Source: JALSHZ01 sp964614535 (GTDB lineage Bacteria; Pseudomonadota; Gammaproteobacteria; UWMA-0217). From it: DNA of 64,000 bases. The notes under the pieces are model-generated. The model saw only the letters and a list, made by a program, of their open reading frames with translations, ran no database searches and had not been told where the DNA came from. Each line of letters opens with the position of its first letter. Position 1 is the first letter of the stretch. Location: the NCBI GenBank assembly GCA_964614535.1, contig CAZTOZ010000017.1:49594-113593 (forward strand), read 5' to 3'. Of the stretch, positions 50,769 through 59,891 are shown one piece after another. The position numbers and the translations under genes were made by a program.

Positions 50769-53519
50769 TTACACCTTGGTGATCTTGACCGCGCACTTCT
50801 TGTAGTCGGTCTCTTTCGAGATCGGGCAAGTGGAGTCCAGCGTCACCTTGTTGATGAAGACACCCTCATCGAACCAGGGCACGAAGATGACACCCTTCGA
50901 CGGATGGTTCCGGCCCTGGGTCTCGACCCGCGCCCGGATCTTGCCCCGCCGCGAGGCCACCTCGCACAGGTCGTTGCGCTTGAGACCGAGACGCTTGGCA
51001 TCATCGGGGTGCATGAACACCAGGGCGGCCGGAACGGCGCGGTTCAGCTCCGGCACACGCCGGGTCATCGTGCCCGAATGCCAATGCTCCAGCACCCGGC
51101 CCGTCACCAGCCAGAACGGATAGCGGTCGTCCGGCTGCTCCACCGGCGCGGCGTAGGGACGGAAGAAGATCTTCGCCTTGCCCGGCAACTTGGTCTTCTC
51201 CTTGTTGGTGACCTTGTCCAGATCGCCCGACGGCAGCGCCTTCAGCGCCTTGCCATAGAACTCGATATCACCATTCTTGACGTAGGGATCGTACTTGGCA
51301 TTGAAACGCCACAGCGTCTCCTTGCCGTTGACCACCGGCCAGCGCAGGCCACGGACATCGTCGTCGTAGTAGCGCTCGAACACGTCGAGGTCGTGGGCGT
51401 GACCACGGCCGAAGGTGGCGTACTCCTCCCACAGCGCATGCTCGGGGAACCAGCCGTCGCCGAGCTTCTCGGCAATGTGGTTGGCATGCCCCTTGGTGAG
51501 TTCCTTCGGCGCGGGCCAGGGGTATTTCTTCTTGTTCTCCGGGGTCGCGAACAGCACCTCGTAGAGGGTCTGATCGGGCGAGTAGCCCATCTTGACCGCT
51601 TCATCGAGCACCGACGGCAGCTTGCCATCCTCGAAGCCCTTGGCCTTCAGGCCCGGCACCTTCGCCTCGCCCCAGACCTCTTTCAGCTTGAAGCGCTTGG
51701 AGAACTCCAGCACCTGCCAGGTGTCGCCCATCGCCTCACCCGGGGGCGCCACCTGCTGCCGCCAGACCTGGGTGCGCCGCTCTGCGTTGCCGTAGGCGCC
51801 CCACTTCTCGAGGATCATCGCCGCCGGCAGGATCAGGTCGGCCACCTTGGCCGAGATGCCGGGATAACCGTCGGAGCAGACAATGAAATTGTCCATCTCG
51901 CGCGCGGCCTTGATCCAGTGGTTGGCGTTGGCCGTGGCCTGGAACGGGTTGTTGACCTGAACCCAGGCAAACTTGATCTTGCCGTCCTCCAGATCACGCA
52001 TGATCTTGACGATGTGGCTGCCCACCTTCGGGTTGACGGTCTTGGCCGGCAGCTTCCAGATCTTCTCCGCGAGGTCGCGGTGTTTCTTCTTGAACACCAC
52101 CATGTCGGCCGGGAGACGATGCGCGAAGGTACCCACCTCACGGGCGGTACCACAGGCCGACGGCTGCCCGGTCAGCGAGAAGGCGCCATTGCCGGGCTTG
52201 CACTGCTTGCCCAGCAGCAGGTGGTTCATGTAGCACTGTTCGTTGACCCAGGTACCACGCTGGTGCTGGTTGAAGCCCATCGTCCAGTAGGAGACGATCT
52301 TGCGGTTCTTGTCGCAGTAGTAGTCCGCCAGCGTCTTGAGTTTCTTCTTGAACTCCTCCAGCGGCTCATCCACGTCGCCCTTGGCCAGCTCGGCCACATA
52401 GTCGAGCGTGTAGGGCTCGACGCCCTTCTTGAAGTCCTCGAACGAGATCAGCCAGTGCTTGCCGGCCTTCTTGCGGTTCTTCTGTTCGACGACCTCGCCC
52501 TCCTTGCGGCGCTGGCCGATGGCTTCCCACTTGTCGAGCTTGACCTTCAGCTCCTTCTCGACCGTATCACGCTCCTCCGGCTTCGCCTTGTCGGTGTTGC
52601 CGCGCAGGCCATAGCCGATGTCGTAGGGGCCGGTGGCGAAGACGCAGTGCTTCTTGACGAAGTCGTGATCGACCGCGTCACGCTTGATGATCTCCCGCGC
52701 GATGTAGTTCTGGATCGCCAAGTCGGTGCTGGGCTTGAAGACGATGGTCATGTCCGCCAGCTCCGACGGCATGTTCTTCAGCGTCGTCAGGTTGACGATG
52801 CGCATCTTGTCGTGCGACAGACGGCGGTTGGCGATACGCGCCCAGAGAATCGGGTGCATCTCCGTCATGTTGGCGCCCCAGAGCACGGCGGTGTCGGTGT
52901 ACTCGATGTCGTCGTAGTTACCGGCCGGCTCGTCGATGCCGAAGGTCTGGATGAAGGCGGCGACCGCCGATGCCATGCAGTGACGGGCGTTGGGGTCGAT
53001 GTTGTTGCTGCGCAGGCCGGCCTTCATGAACTTGGCCGACGCGTAACCCTCGTGAACGGTGTACTGACCGGAACCGAAGATGGCGACACCGGTGGGGCCG
53101 AGCTCCTTGAGCGCGCGCTTGCAGTGCTTCTCCATCTCGTCGAAGGCCCGCTCCCAACTGACCGGCTGGAACTTGCCCTTTTTGTCGAACTTGCCGTTGG
53201 TCATCCGCAGCAGCGGCTGCGTCAGACGGTCCTTGCCGTACATGATCTTGGCGTTGAAGTAGCCCTTGATGCAGTTGAGGCCCCGGTTGACCGGCGCATC
53301 GGGGTCACCCTTGGTGGCCATGATCTTGCCATCCTTGGTCGCCACCATGATGCCGCAACCGGTACCACAAAAGCGGCATACCCCCTTGTCCCACTGCCAG
53401 CCCTGCTCGGCTTCGGCGCCGGCGGCCGCCTGGGCCTGCGTCAGGGGAATGCCGACGGTCGCCGCGGTGGCGGCCGCTACGTTGGCTTTAAGAAATTCAC
53501 GACGGGTCTGCTTCATCAT
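50769..53519 (-). CDS. napA: Periplasmic nitrate reductase catalytic subunit NapA
   Basis: Mo-bis-MGD enzyme reducing nitrate to nitrite. Tat signal TRREFLKANVAAATAATVG; [4Fe-4S] ligands Cys48, Cys51, Cys55 and Cys83; Mo ligand Cys181 in NARHCMASAV. At 916 residues it is about 90 longer than E. coli NapA (828), mostly from an insert around 307-358, and segments such as AREMDNFIV and YEVLFATPE-adjacent sequence resemble Campylobacterota NapA as I recall it. It ends KETDYKKCAVKITKV, the NapA C-terminus. GGAGG lies 3 bases before ATG 53519 or 6 before the in-frame ATG at 53516; the latter may be the real start. Confidence 0.97.
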   Translation of the reverse strand: MMKQTRREFLKANVAAATAATVGIPLTQAQAAAGAEAEQGWQWDKGVCRFCGTGCGIMVATKDGKIMATKGDPDAPVNRGLNCIKGYFNAKIMYGKDRLTQPLLRMTNGKFDKKGKFQPVSWERAFDEMEKHCKRALKELGPTGVAIFGSGQYTVHEGYASAKFMKAGLRSNNIDPNARHCMASAVAAFIQTFGIDEPAGNYDDIEYTDTAVLWGANMTEMHPILWARIANRRLSHDKMRIVNLTTLKNMPSELADMTIVFKPSTDLAIQNYIAREIIKRDAVDHDFVKKHCVFATGPYDIGYGLRGNTDKAKPEERDTVEKELKVKLDKWEAIGQRRKEGEVVEQKNRKKAGKHWLISFEDFKKGVEPYTLDYVAELAKGDVDEPLEEFKKKLKTLADYYCDKNRKIVSYWTMGFNQHQRGTWVNEQCYMNHLLLGKQCKPGNGAFSLTGQPSACGTAREVGTFAHRLPADMVVFKKKHRDLAEKIWKLPAKTVNPKVGSHIVKIMRDLEDGKIKFAWVQVNNPFQATANANHWIKAAREMDNFIVCSDGYPGISAKVADLILPAAMILEKWGAYGNAERRTQVWRQQVAPPGEAMGDTWQVLEFSKRFKLKEVWGEAKVPGLKAKGFEDGKLPSVLDEAVKMGYSPDQTLYEVLFATPENKKKYPWPAPKELTKGHANHIAEKLGDGWFPEHALWEEYATFGRGHAHDLDVFERYYDDDVRGLRWPVVNGKETLWRFNAKYDPYVKNGDIEFYGKALKALPSGDLDKVTNKEKTKLPGKAKIFFRPYAAPVEQPDDRYPFWLVTGRVLEHWHSGTMTRRVPELNRAVPAALVFMHPDDAKRLGLKRNDLCEVASRRGKIRARVETQGRNHPSKGVIFVPWFDEGVFINKVTLDSTCPISKETDYKKCAVKITKV

Positions 53520-53540
53520 TAACCTCCGAGGGTAATCGAA

Positions 53541-53867
53541 TTAATCTTGAAGATATTCCGGGACGCAGGCTTGCTGCTGGGGAAGACCGGTCATCGCATC
53601 CAGATCCTCCGGAATCTCCTGAATGAACTGCTCGTCCTCCGCGAAATAGTGGTAGACCATTTCGGCAAAGGTCACATCCGGCAGCGCCTTGATCGCCTTC
53701 AGGCCTTCGACCTCCGCGCCGATGGATTCGGCCTCCTGGACGACCACGATGCGGTTCTTTTCGTGATCGACGTTGTGGACCTCGACGCCGGGGAGCGCAT
53801 TCAGCCGATCGACGCACGCATCCACCTTTCCGGGGAACGTGGCAACAACGATACCTGATAGATTCAT
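53541..53867 (-). CDS. napD: NapD chaperone
   Basis: Cytoplasmic Tat proofreading chaperone that binds the NapA signal peptide. The 109-residue protein has the NapD core MNLSGIVVATFPGK, VEVHNVDHEKNRIVVV and VTFAEMVYHYFAED. The ATG at 53867 is chosen over a TTG two codons upstream. First gene of the nap operon, divergent from ccmA. Confidence 0.93.
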   Translation of the reverse strand: MNLSGIVVATFPGKVDACVDRLNALPGVEVHNVDHEKNRIVVVQEAESIGAEVEGLKAIKALPDVTFAEMVYHYFAEDEQFIQEIPEDLDAMTGLPQQQACVPEYLQD

Positions 53868-54214
53868 GAGCAAGTCTCTGATGGTTTTGCCTGAAATAAA
53901 GGGGACAAAAAAACTCTGCCGAAACCGGCCGACTTTGACTGCAATCTAAGTTAAGTGGGCGCCGATGGTGTCGCCTTAACCTATGTCAACTTTTCGTGAA
54001 TAAACCCACTTTGACCCGGGGTTTACCCCCCTCGACGCCCCAATCCTCGGCACTCCGTCCACCGCCCGCCTTACGGTACTGTCAGAATGCCCGCTCCCTC
54101 TCGCAGCAGCGGCCACTCTCGGTTATCCTTCCGCCTCCGCGCCACTGCAGCACCGTTCCATGAACACTGGTTCCAACCCCGTCATCCACCCGCAGCCGAC
54201 AGGACACCACTGAG
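53868..54214. promoter_or_regulatory. Divergent napD / ccmA intergenic region with an FNR-like box
   Basis: 347 bases without a gene. TTGACTGCAATCTA (53935-53948) matches the FNR consensus TTGAT-N4-ATCAA at 8 of 10 positions and lies 68 bases upstream of the napD ATG, a reasonable place for an anaerobic activator. A GTTAAG...CTTAAC partial palindrome follows at 53950-53979. No clear NarL/NarP site was found. These are weak matches. Confidence 0.35.
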
Positions 54215-54838
54215 ATGCTCGAAGTCCATGGCCTCAGTTGCGAACGGGGGGAGCGGCTGCTGTTCGAGAACCTCAGCTTCTCGGTGCGCGCCGGCGAGCT
54301 GCTGCGGATCGCCGGCGTCAACGGCAGTGGCAAGACGACGCTGCTGCGCCTGCTCTGCGGTCTGGCACCGCCGGACGAGGGCGAGATCCACTGGGACGGC
54401 CAAAGGATCCGGACGACGAGCGAAGCGTGGCGACGCAACACGAGCTACATCGGCCACAATCTGGGCGTCAAACTGGAGCTGACGCCGCTGGAGAACCTCC
54501 GGTTCGCCCGCGCCATTGGGGGCGCCACCAGCACCGAGCCACTGGAGGCGCTGCTGGATCGCGTCGGGCTCTACGGTTTCGAGTACGATCCCTGCCGCAC
54601 GCTGTCCCAGGGGCAACGCCGGCGGGTGGCGCTGGCCCGGCTGATGTTCTCCAACACGCGGCTGTGGGTTCTGGACGAGCCCTTCGTGGCGCTGGACGCG
54701 GCCGGCATCGACTTTCTCGCCGGGTTGCTGGCGCACCAGACCGGGCGGGGCGGCATGGTGATCCTGACCACCCACCAGGACACACCGCTGAAGAACAAGA
54801 TCGTCAAGCAGCTCCATCTCGACGCGGTTGCCCCATGA
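54215..54838 (+). CDS. ccmA: CcmA, haem exporter ATP-binding protein
   Basis: ABC ATPase of cytochrome c maturation System I, 207 residues. Walker A GVNGSGKTTLLRLL, the ABC signature LSQGQRRRVALARLM and Walker B LWVLDEPFVALD. With CcmB it releases CcmE-haem from CcmC. The 3' end overlaps ccmB by 4 bases (ATGA). First gene of the ccmABCDEFGHI operon. Confidence 0.96.
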   Translation: MLEVHGLSCERGERLLFENLSFSVRAGELLRIAGVNGSGKTTLLRLLCGLAPPDEGEIHWDGQRIRTTSEAWRRNTSYIGHNLGVKLELTPLENLRFARAIGGATSTEPLEALLDRVGLYGFEYDPCRTLSQGQRRRVALARLMFSNTRLWVLDEPFVALDAAGIDFLAGLLAHQTGRGGMVILTTHQDTPLKNKIVKQLHLDAVAP

Positions 54839-55533
54839 ATCAGACGCCTCTGCATGAACCCGGCCTGTTCGAGGTCTTCGGCACGGTGCTGAAGCGGGAG
54901 CTGACGCTGGCTTTCCGCCACCGTGGCGAGCTGATCAACCCGCTGATGTTCTTCGTCATCGTCATCACGCTGTTCCCGCTCGGCATCGGGCCGGAGCTGA
55001 ACACGCTGCAACGCATCTCCCCGGGGATCATCTGGGTCGCCGCGCTGTTGGCCACACTACTGTCGCTGGACACGGTGTTCCGCTCCGATTTCGAGGACGG
55101 CTCCCTGGAACAGATGGTGTTGAGCCCGCAGCCGCTGCCGCTGATCGTCGTCGCCAAGCTGGCGGCGCACTGGATGCTGACAGGGCTGCCACTGATCCTG
55201 CTGGCGCCGCTGCTCGGTTACATGCTGGCGATGCCGCCGGAAGCACTGCTGCCACTGATGGCGACGCTGGCGCTCGGCACACCGGTGCTGACACTGGTGG
55301 GCGCCATCGGCGTCGCGCTCACGGTCGGACTGAACCGGGGCAGCGCCTTGTTGTCACTGCTGGTGCTGCCGCTATATATTCCATTGCTGATCTTCGCCGC
55401 CGGCGCGGTGGATACCGCAGCCTCCGGCATGTCCATCACCGGCCACCTGCTGATTCTCGGCGCGCTGCTGGTATTCACCCTGACACTGGCGCCTCTGGCG
55501 ATCGCGGCCGCGTTGCGGATCAGTACCACCTGA
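54835..55533 (+). CDS. ccmB: CcmB, haem exporter membrane protein
   Basis: Six-helix permease of 232 residues with LKRELTLAFRHRGELINPLM, SLDTVFRSDFEDGSLEQM and LGTPVLTLVGAIGVALTVGL, diagnostic of CcmB. It pairs with CcmA and acts with CcmC/D. The ATG at 54835 lies inside the end of ccmA, and the shorter start is preferred over the long frame that runs through ccmA. Confidence 0.96.
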   Translation: MNQTPLHEPGLFEVFGTVLKRELTLAFRHRGELINPLMFFVIVITLFPLGIGPELNTLQRISPGIIWVAALLATLLSLDTVFRSDFEDGSLEQMVLSPQPLPLIVVAKLAAHWMLTGLPLILLAPLLGYMLAMPPEALLPLMATLALGTPVLTLVGAIGVALTVGLNRGSALLSLLVLPLYIPLLIFAAGAVDTAASGMSITGHLLILGALLVFTLTLAPLAIAAALRISTT

Positions 55534-55548
55534 CAACCGGAAACCTTC

Positions 55549-56289
55549 ATGTGGAAGTTCATTCATAGATTCGCCTCACCGAAGTATTTCTACAATATTT
55601 CGGGGAAGATCCTGCCACCGCTGGGCTGGGTCACGCTGCTGCTGTTCGTCGTCGGCCTGATCGGCGCGCTGTTCATCTCGCCACCGGACTACCAGCAGGG
55701 CGAGAGCGTGCGCATCATCTATATCCATGTGCCGGCAGCGATGCTGTCGATGTCCTGCTATGTGGCGATGGCGGTGGCCGCCGCCATCGGCCTGATCTGG
55801 CGCATCAAGCTGGCCGACATCGTCGCCTGGGCCATTGCACCGATCGGCATGACGATGACCATCATCGCGCTGATCACCGGCTCGGTCTGGGGCAAGCCGA
55901 TGTGGGGCACCTACTGGGTCTGGGATGCGCGGTTGACCTCCGAACTGATCCTGTTGTTCCTCTATCTCGGTTTCATCGCGCTGCAGACCGCCATCGAGGA
56001 CACCCGCAGCGCCGCCCGCGCCAGCGCGATTCTGGCGCTGGTCGGGCTGGTGAACATCCCGATCATCAAATATTCCGTAAACTGGTGGAACACACTGCAC
56101 CAGCCGGCCACGATCAGCAAGATGGGCAAGCCCTCCATCGACGCCAGCATGCTCTGGCCGTTGCTGGTGATGATCGCCGCCTATGTGTGCTACATCGGCT
56201 GGCTGACGCTGAAGCGCTCGCGCTGCGAGCTGGTCTATCGTGAACGCAACACGTCTTGGGTCAAGAAGATGATCGAGGAGAACCCATGA
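55549..56289 (+). CDS. ccmC: CcmC, haem handling protein
   Basis: Membrane protein of 246 residues that loads haem onto CcmE. It carries the tryptophan-rich WWD motif WGTYWVWDARLTSELILLF and conserved histidines flanking it (YIHVPAAML and NTLHQPATI). Six helices. Starts 15 bases after ccmB and overlaps ccmD by 4 bases. Confidence 0.96.
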   Translation: MWKFIHRFASPKYFYNISGKILPPLGWVTLLLFVVGLIGALFISPPDYQQGESVRIIYIHVPAAMLSMSCYVAMAVAAAIGLIWRIKLADIVAWAIAPIGMTMTIIALITGSVWGKPMWGTYWVWDARLTSELILLFLYLGFIALQTAIEDTRSAARASAILALVGLVNIPIIKYSVNWWNTLHQPATISKMGKPSIDASMLWPLLVMIAAYVCYIGWLTLKRSRCELVYRERNTSWVKKMIEENP

Positions 56290-56468
56290 GAGAATTCTTC
56301 GCCATGGGCGGCTACGGCTTCTATGTCTGGCTGTCCTACGCCGTCGCGCTTGGCGGCCTGATGCTGCTCTATCTCTGGACCCGCGGCTGTGAGAGGCGCG
56401 TGAAACAACAGCTGGAGAAACGGCTGCGACTCGAACAAAGGAGGAAGTCCCGTGACACCACGTCGTAA
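56286..56468 (+). CDS. ccmD: CcmD, haem exporter accessory protein
   Basis: A 60-residue protein with one transmembrane helix (GGYGFYVWLSYAVALGGLML) and a basic C-terminal tail, the usual CcmD layout; it keeps CcmE-haem release working with CcmABC. The ATG at 56286 overlaps the ccmC stop (ATGA). Its 3' end overlaps the ccmE start by 17 bases. Confidence 0.92.
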   Translation: MREFFAMGGYGFYVWLSYAVALGGLMLLYLWTRGCERRVKQQLEKRLRLEQRRKSRDTTS

Positions 56469-56883
56469 GAGAATGCTCACCGTCGCCGTGCTGCTCATCG
56501 GCATGAGCATCACCGCCATCCTGCTGGTCAGCGCCTTCAAGCAGAACCTGCTCTATTTCTATACGCCAACCCAGATCGCCAACGGCGAGGCCAGCATCGA
56601 CAAGGGCATCCGCGTCGGGGGGCTGGTGAAGGAGGGCTCGCTCAAGCGCACCGAGGGCACGCTGGACATCCGCTTCCTGGTGACCGACGAGGTCAACGAC
56701 ATCCCAGTGAAGTACAGCGGCATCCTGCCCGACCTGTTCCGCGAGGGTCAGGGCATCGTCGCCCGCGGCAAGATGGACGCCGACGGCGTGTTCATCGCCG
56801 ACGAGATCCTCGCCAAGCATGACGAGAACTACATGCCGCCCGAAGCCCAGGACGCGCTCGACGCCGCCAAGACGCTGAAATGA
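56452..56883 (+). CDS. ccmE: CcmE, periplasmic haem chaperone
   Basis: A 143-residue membrane-anchored haem chaperone. After the anchor (AVLLIGMSITAILLVSAFK) comes the OB-fold; the haem-binding histidine is His123 in AKHDENYMPP, with Tyr127, the standard CcmE motif H-x-x-x-Y. The start is GTG at 56452, in the last codons of ccmD. Confidence 0.95.
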   Translation: MTPRRKRMLTVAVLLIGMSITAILLVSAFKQNLLYFYTPTQIANGEASIDKGIRVGGLVKEGSLKRTEGTLDIRFLVTDEVNDIPVKYSGILPDLFREGQGIVARGKMDADGVFIADEILAKHDENYMPPEAQDALDAAKTLK

Positions 56884-56916
56884 CCCACCGACACACCCGC
56901 CGCCAGAGGTAAGCCC

Positions 56917-58887
56917 ATGATCCCCGAACTCGGACTCTTTTCCCTGATACTGGCCCTCTCGGTTGCGCTGGTGCAGGCCACGCTGCCATTGATCGGGGCC
57001 GCGCGGAACAATCCCGCCTGGATCGCGCTGGCACGGCCGGCGGCCTTCGCCCAGGCGTTGTTCCTCTTCTTCTCCTTCGGCTGCCTGACCTGGTCGTTCC
57101 TCCACTCCGACTTTTCGGTGCTCTACGTCGCGTCCAACTCCAACACGCTGATGCCGACCATCTACAAGGTCTCGGCGGTCTGGGGCGCACACGAGGGATC
57201 TCTGCTGCTGTGGGTCTGCATCCTGGGTGCCTGGGGGCTGGCGGTGGCGATCTTCAGCCGCGACCTGCCCGATGCCTTCGTCGCCCGGGTGCTGGCGGTA
57301 CTGGCGATGATCGCCATCGGCTTCCTGCTGTTCATGCTGTTCACCTCCAATCCGTTCGACCGGCTGCCGAACCCGCCACCGGAGGGCCGCACCCTCAATC
57401 CGCTGCTGCAGGATCCGGGGCTGGCCATTCACCCACCGATGCTCTATTTCGGCTATGTCGGCTTCGCGGTGGCCTTTGCCTTCGCCATCGCCGCGCTGAT
57501 CGGCGGACAGATGGACACCACCTGGGCGCGCTGGGCACGGCCGTGGACCAACATCGCCTGGGCCTTTCTGACCCTCGGCATCGCGCTGGGAAGCTGGTGG
57601 GCCTACTACGAACTGGGCTGGGGCGGCTGGTGGTTCTGGGATCCGGTGGAGAACGCCTCGTTCATGCCGTGGCTGATCGGCACCGCACTGATCCACTCGC
57701 TGGCGGCCACCGAAAAACGCGACACGCTGAAGGCCTGGACCGTGTTGCTGGCAATCTTCGCCTTCTCGCTGTCATTGCTCGGCACCTTTCTGGTCCGCTC
57801 CGGCGTGCTCACCTCGGTCCACGCCTTCGCCTCCGACCCTTCCCGGGGCGTGTTCATCCTGATCTTCCTGCTGGTGGTGATCGGCGGCTCACTGACGCTG
57901 TACGCGGTACGGGCGCCGGAGATCCGCTCCAACGCCCGCTTCGATCTGGTCTCACGCGAGGTTGGCATCCTCATCAACAACGTACTGTTGCTGGTGGCGA
58001 CGCTGACGGTGCTGCTCGGCACGCTGTTTCCACTGATCACCGATGCACTGGGCATCGGCAAGTACTCCGTTGGCCCGCCCTATTTCAACGCCGTCTTCCT
58101 GCCGGTGACCGCACCGCTGGCGGCACTGGTCGGTGTCGGCGCGCTGGCGCGCTGGAAGTCCGACCGCTTTGGACGGATCTTCAAGCCGTTGCTGGTGCCA
58201 CTGGTGATCTGCATCGCGCTGGGCTTCGCCTTTCCGGCGGTCGTGATGGGGCACTTCACCATCGCCGCCGCCATCGGCATGACGCTGGCGCTGTGGGTGG
58301 CTTGGACCACGCTCTACGGCATCTGGGCCAGAATCGGCGCCAAGACCAACCGCTGGCAGGCGTTGTGGCAGCTGCCCAGGGGCTTCTGGGGGATGACGCT
58401 GGCCCATTTCGGTATCGCCCTCTTCATCACCGGCATCACACTCACCAGCATCTACAGTCACGAAAAGGACGTCGGCATCAAAGCCGGCGAGAGCTATGTG
58501 CTCGGTGACTATGAGTTCGTCTTCGACGGCATCAAATCCACCCGCGGCCCCAACTATTCGGCCATGACCGGCACCGTGCGGGTGCTCGAAAACGGCCGGC
58601 TGATCACGACGCTGCACCCGGAGAAACGCGACTACGGCCCCGGCGCGATGCCGATGACCGAGGCTGCCATCGACCCCGGCCTGTTTCGCGATCTGTATGT
58701 CGCCATTGGCGAACCGATCGGCGAGAACGCCTGGGCGCTGCGGATCTACAACAAGGTCTATATCCGCTGGATCTGGCTGGCCGCCATCTTCATGGCGCTG
58801 GGCGGCGTGATCGCCGCCACCGACCGCCGCTACCGGCTGGTGAAGGTGCGTGACCTGCAATCCGACCGACGAACGGTGACCGCATGA
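56917..58887 (+). CDS. ccmF: CcmF, haem ligation protein
   Basis: A 656-residue multi-helix membrane protein (about 15 helices) of the haem lyase complex. The WWD motif is WGGWWFWDPVENASFMPWL, with upstream conserved WGAHEGSLLLW and HPPMLYFGYVGFAVAFAF and the RSGVLTSVHAF histidine region. With CcmG and CcmHI it attaches haem to apocytochromes. The 3' end overlaps ccmG by 4 bases. Confidence 0.97.
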   Translation: MIPELGLFSLILALSVALVQATLPLIGAARNNPAWIALARPAAFAQALFLFFSFGCLTWSFLHSDFSVLYVASNSNTLMPTIYKVSAVWGAHEGSLLLWVCILGAWGLAVAIFSRDLPDAFVARVLAVLAMIAIGFLLFMLFTSNPFDRLPNPPPEGRTLNPLLQDPGLAIHPPMLYFGYVGFAVAFAFAIAALIGGQMDTTWARWARPWTNIAWAFLTLGIALGSWWAYYELGWGGWWFWDPVENASFMPWLIGTALIHSLAATEKRDTLKAWTVLLAIFAFSLSLLGTFLVRSGVLTSVHAFASDPSRGVFILIFLLVVIGGSLTLYAVRAPEIRSNARFDLVSREVGILINNVLLLVATLTVLLGTLFPLITDALGIGKYSVGPPYFNAVFLPVTAPLAALVGVGALARWKSDRFGRIFKPLLVPLVICIALGFAFPAVVMGHFTIAAAIGMTLALWVAWTTLYGIWARIGAKTNRWQALWQLPRGFWGMTLAHFGIALFITGITLTSIYSHEKDVGIKAGESYVLGDYEFVFDGIKSTRGPNYSAMTGTVRVLENGRLITTLHPEKRDYGPGAMPMTEAAIDPGLFRDLYVAIGEPIGENAWALRIYNKVYIRWIWLAAIFMALGGVIAATDRRYRLVKVRDLQSDRRTVTA

Positions 58888-59420
58888 AAGCCAAGTTCCT
58901 GATTCCACTGGTTCTGTTCCTGGCCCTGGCCGCGCTGCTCGGCGTCGGCCTTGGCCTCAACCCCAAGGAGGTGCCATCACCCCTGGTGGGGAAGCCGACC
59001 CCCAAGCTGTCGCTGCCGGCACTGGACGACCCCAACCGCATCGTGACCACCGAGGAGTTTCTCGGCCAGCCTTGGCTGCTGAACGTCTGGGCGACCTGGT
59101 GCGTCTCCTGCCGCGCCGAGCACCATCTGCTGGTGGAGCTGTCGAAACACGGCAACCTGCCCATCGTCGGTCTCGACTACAAGGACGACGCCGAGGCGGC
59201 CAAGCAGTGGTTGCGTGAACTGGGCAACCCCTATGTCGTCACCGCATTCGACGAGAAGGGGCGGATCGCGATCGACTGGGGCGTCTACGGCACACCAGAG
59301 ACCTATGTGATCGACAAGAAAGGGATCATTCGCTACAAGCAGATCGGCCCGCTCGACGTCAAGACACTCGAAGAGAAGATTCTTCCGCTGCTCAAGCAGT
59401 TACAGGAGGAGACGGCATGA
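58884..59420 (+). CDS. ccmG: CcmG/DsbE thioredoxin-like protein
   Basis: A 178-residue membrane-anchored periplasmic thiol reductase. N-terminal anchor (LIPLVLFLALAALLGVGLGL), active site ATWCVSCRAEHH and cis-proline region YGTPETYVIDKKG. Reduces apocytochrome or CcmH cysteines before haem ligation. It overlaps ccmF and ccmH by 4 bases on either side. Confidence 0.95.
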   Translation: MKAKFLIPLVLFLALAALLGVGLGLNPKEVPSPLVGKPTPKLSLPALDDPNRIVTTEEFLGQPWLLNVWATWCVSCRAEHHLLVELSKHGNLPIVGLDYKDDAEAAKQWLRELGNPYVVTAFDEKGRIAIDWGVYGTPETYVIDKKGIIRYKQIGPLDVKTLEEKILPLLKQLQEETA

Positions 59421-59857
59421 AACCGATGACCGCGCTCTTGCTGACGCTGATGCTCTGGGCCACGGCCGCCGTGGCCGGCATCGAGACCCGGGCGTTCGAC
59501 TCACCGGCGCAGGAACAAGCCTATAAGGAGCTGGTCTTCGAGCTGCGCTGCCTGGTCTGTCAGAACCAGAACCTGGCCGATTCCAACGCCGAACTGGCGG
59601 TGGATCTGCGCAACGAGGTCTTTCGCATGCTCAAGGAGGGCAAATCGAAACAGGAGGTGCTCGACTTCATGGTGGCCCGCTACGGCAACTTCGTCCTCTA
59701 CCGGCCACCCGTCGACAAGGCGACCTCGCTGCTGTGGTTCGGCCCGGTGGTCATGCTCGCCATCGGCCTGCTGATCGTCGTGATCTTCATTCGCCGTCAC
59801 CGCAACCGCCCGGGCGATTCGAGCCCCGATGAAGTCATCCCCGAAGACGATTTCTGA
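59417..59857 (+). CDS. ccmH: CcmH, cytochrome c maturation thiol protein
   Basis: A 146-residue protein with a signal peptide (ALLLTLMLWATAAVAG), the CcmH redox motif FELRCLVCQNQNLADSNAEL and a C-terminal transmembrane helix (FGPVVMLAIGLLIVVIFI) followed by a charged tail. It interacts with CcmF and CcmG. It is separate from CcmI here, as in many proteobacteria. Confidence 0.95.
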   Translation: MKPMTALLLTLMLWATAAVAGIETRAFDSPAQEQAYKELVFELRCLVCQNQNLADSNAELAVDLRNEVFRMLKEGKSKQEVLDFMVARYGNFVLYRPPVDKATSLLWFGPVVMLAIGLLIVVIFIRRHRNRPGDSSPDEVIPEDDF

Positions 59858-59891
59858 CAGCCTGTTCATAGAGACCTGACGAGACCATTTC

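Noticed and set aside
50904..53522. 872-codon open frame antisense to napA
   Set aside because: Composition is that of a reverse-complement shadow (many Leu, Arg, Val, His) and NapA on the other strand is certain.
55576..57696. 706-codon minus-strand frame across ccmC-ccmF
   Set aside because: Gln/Arg/His-rich shadow running through four well-supported genes; no motifs.
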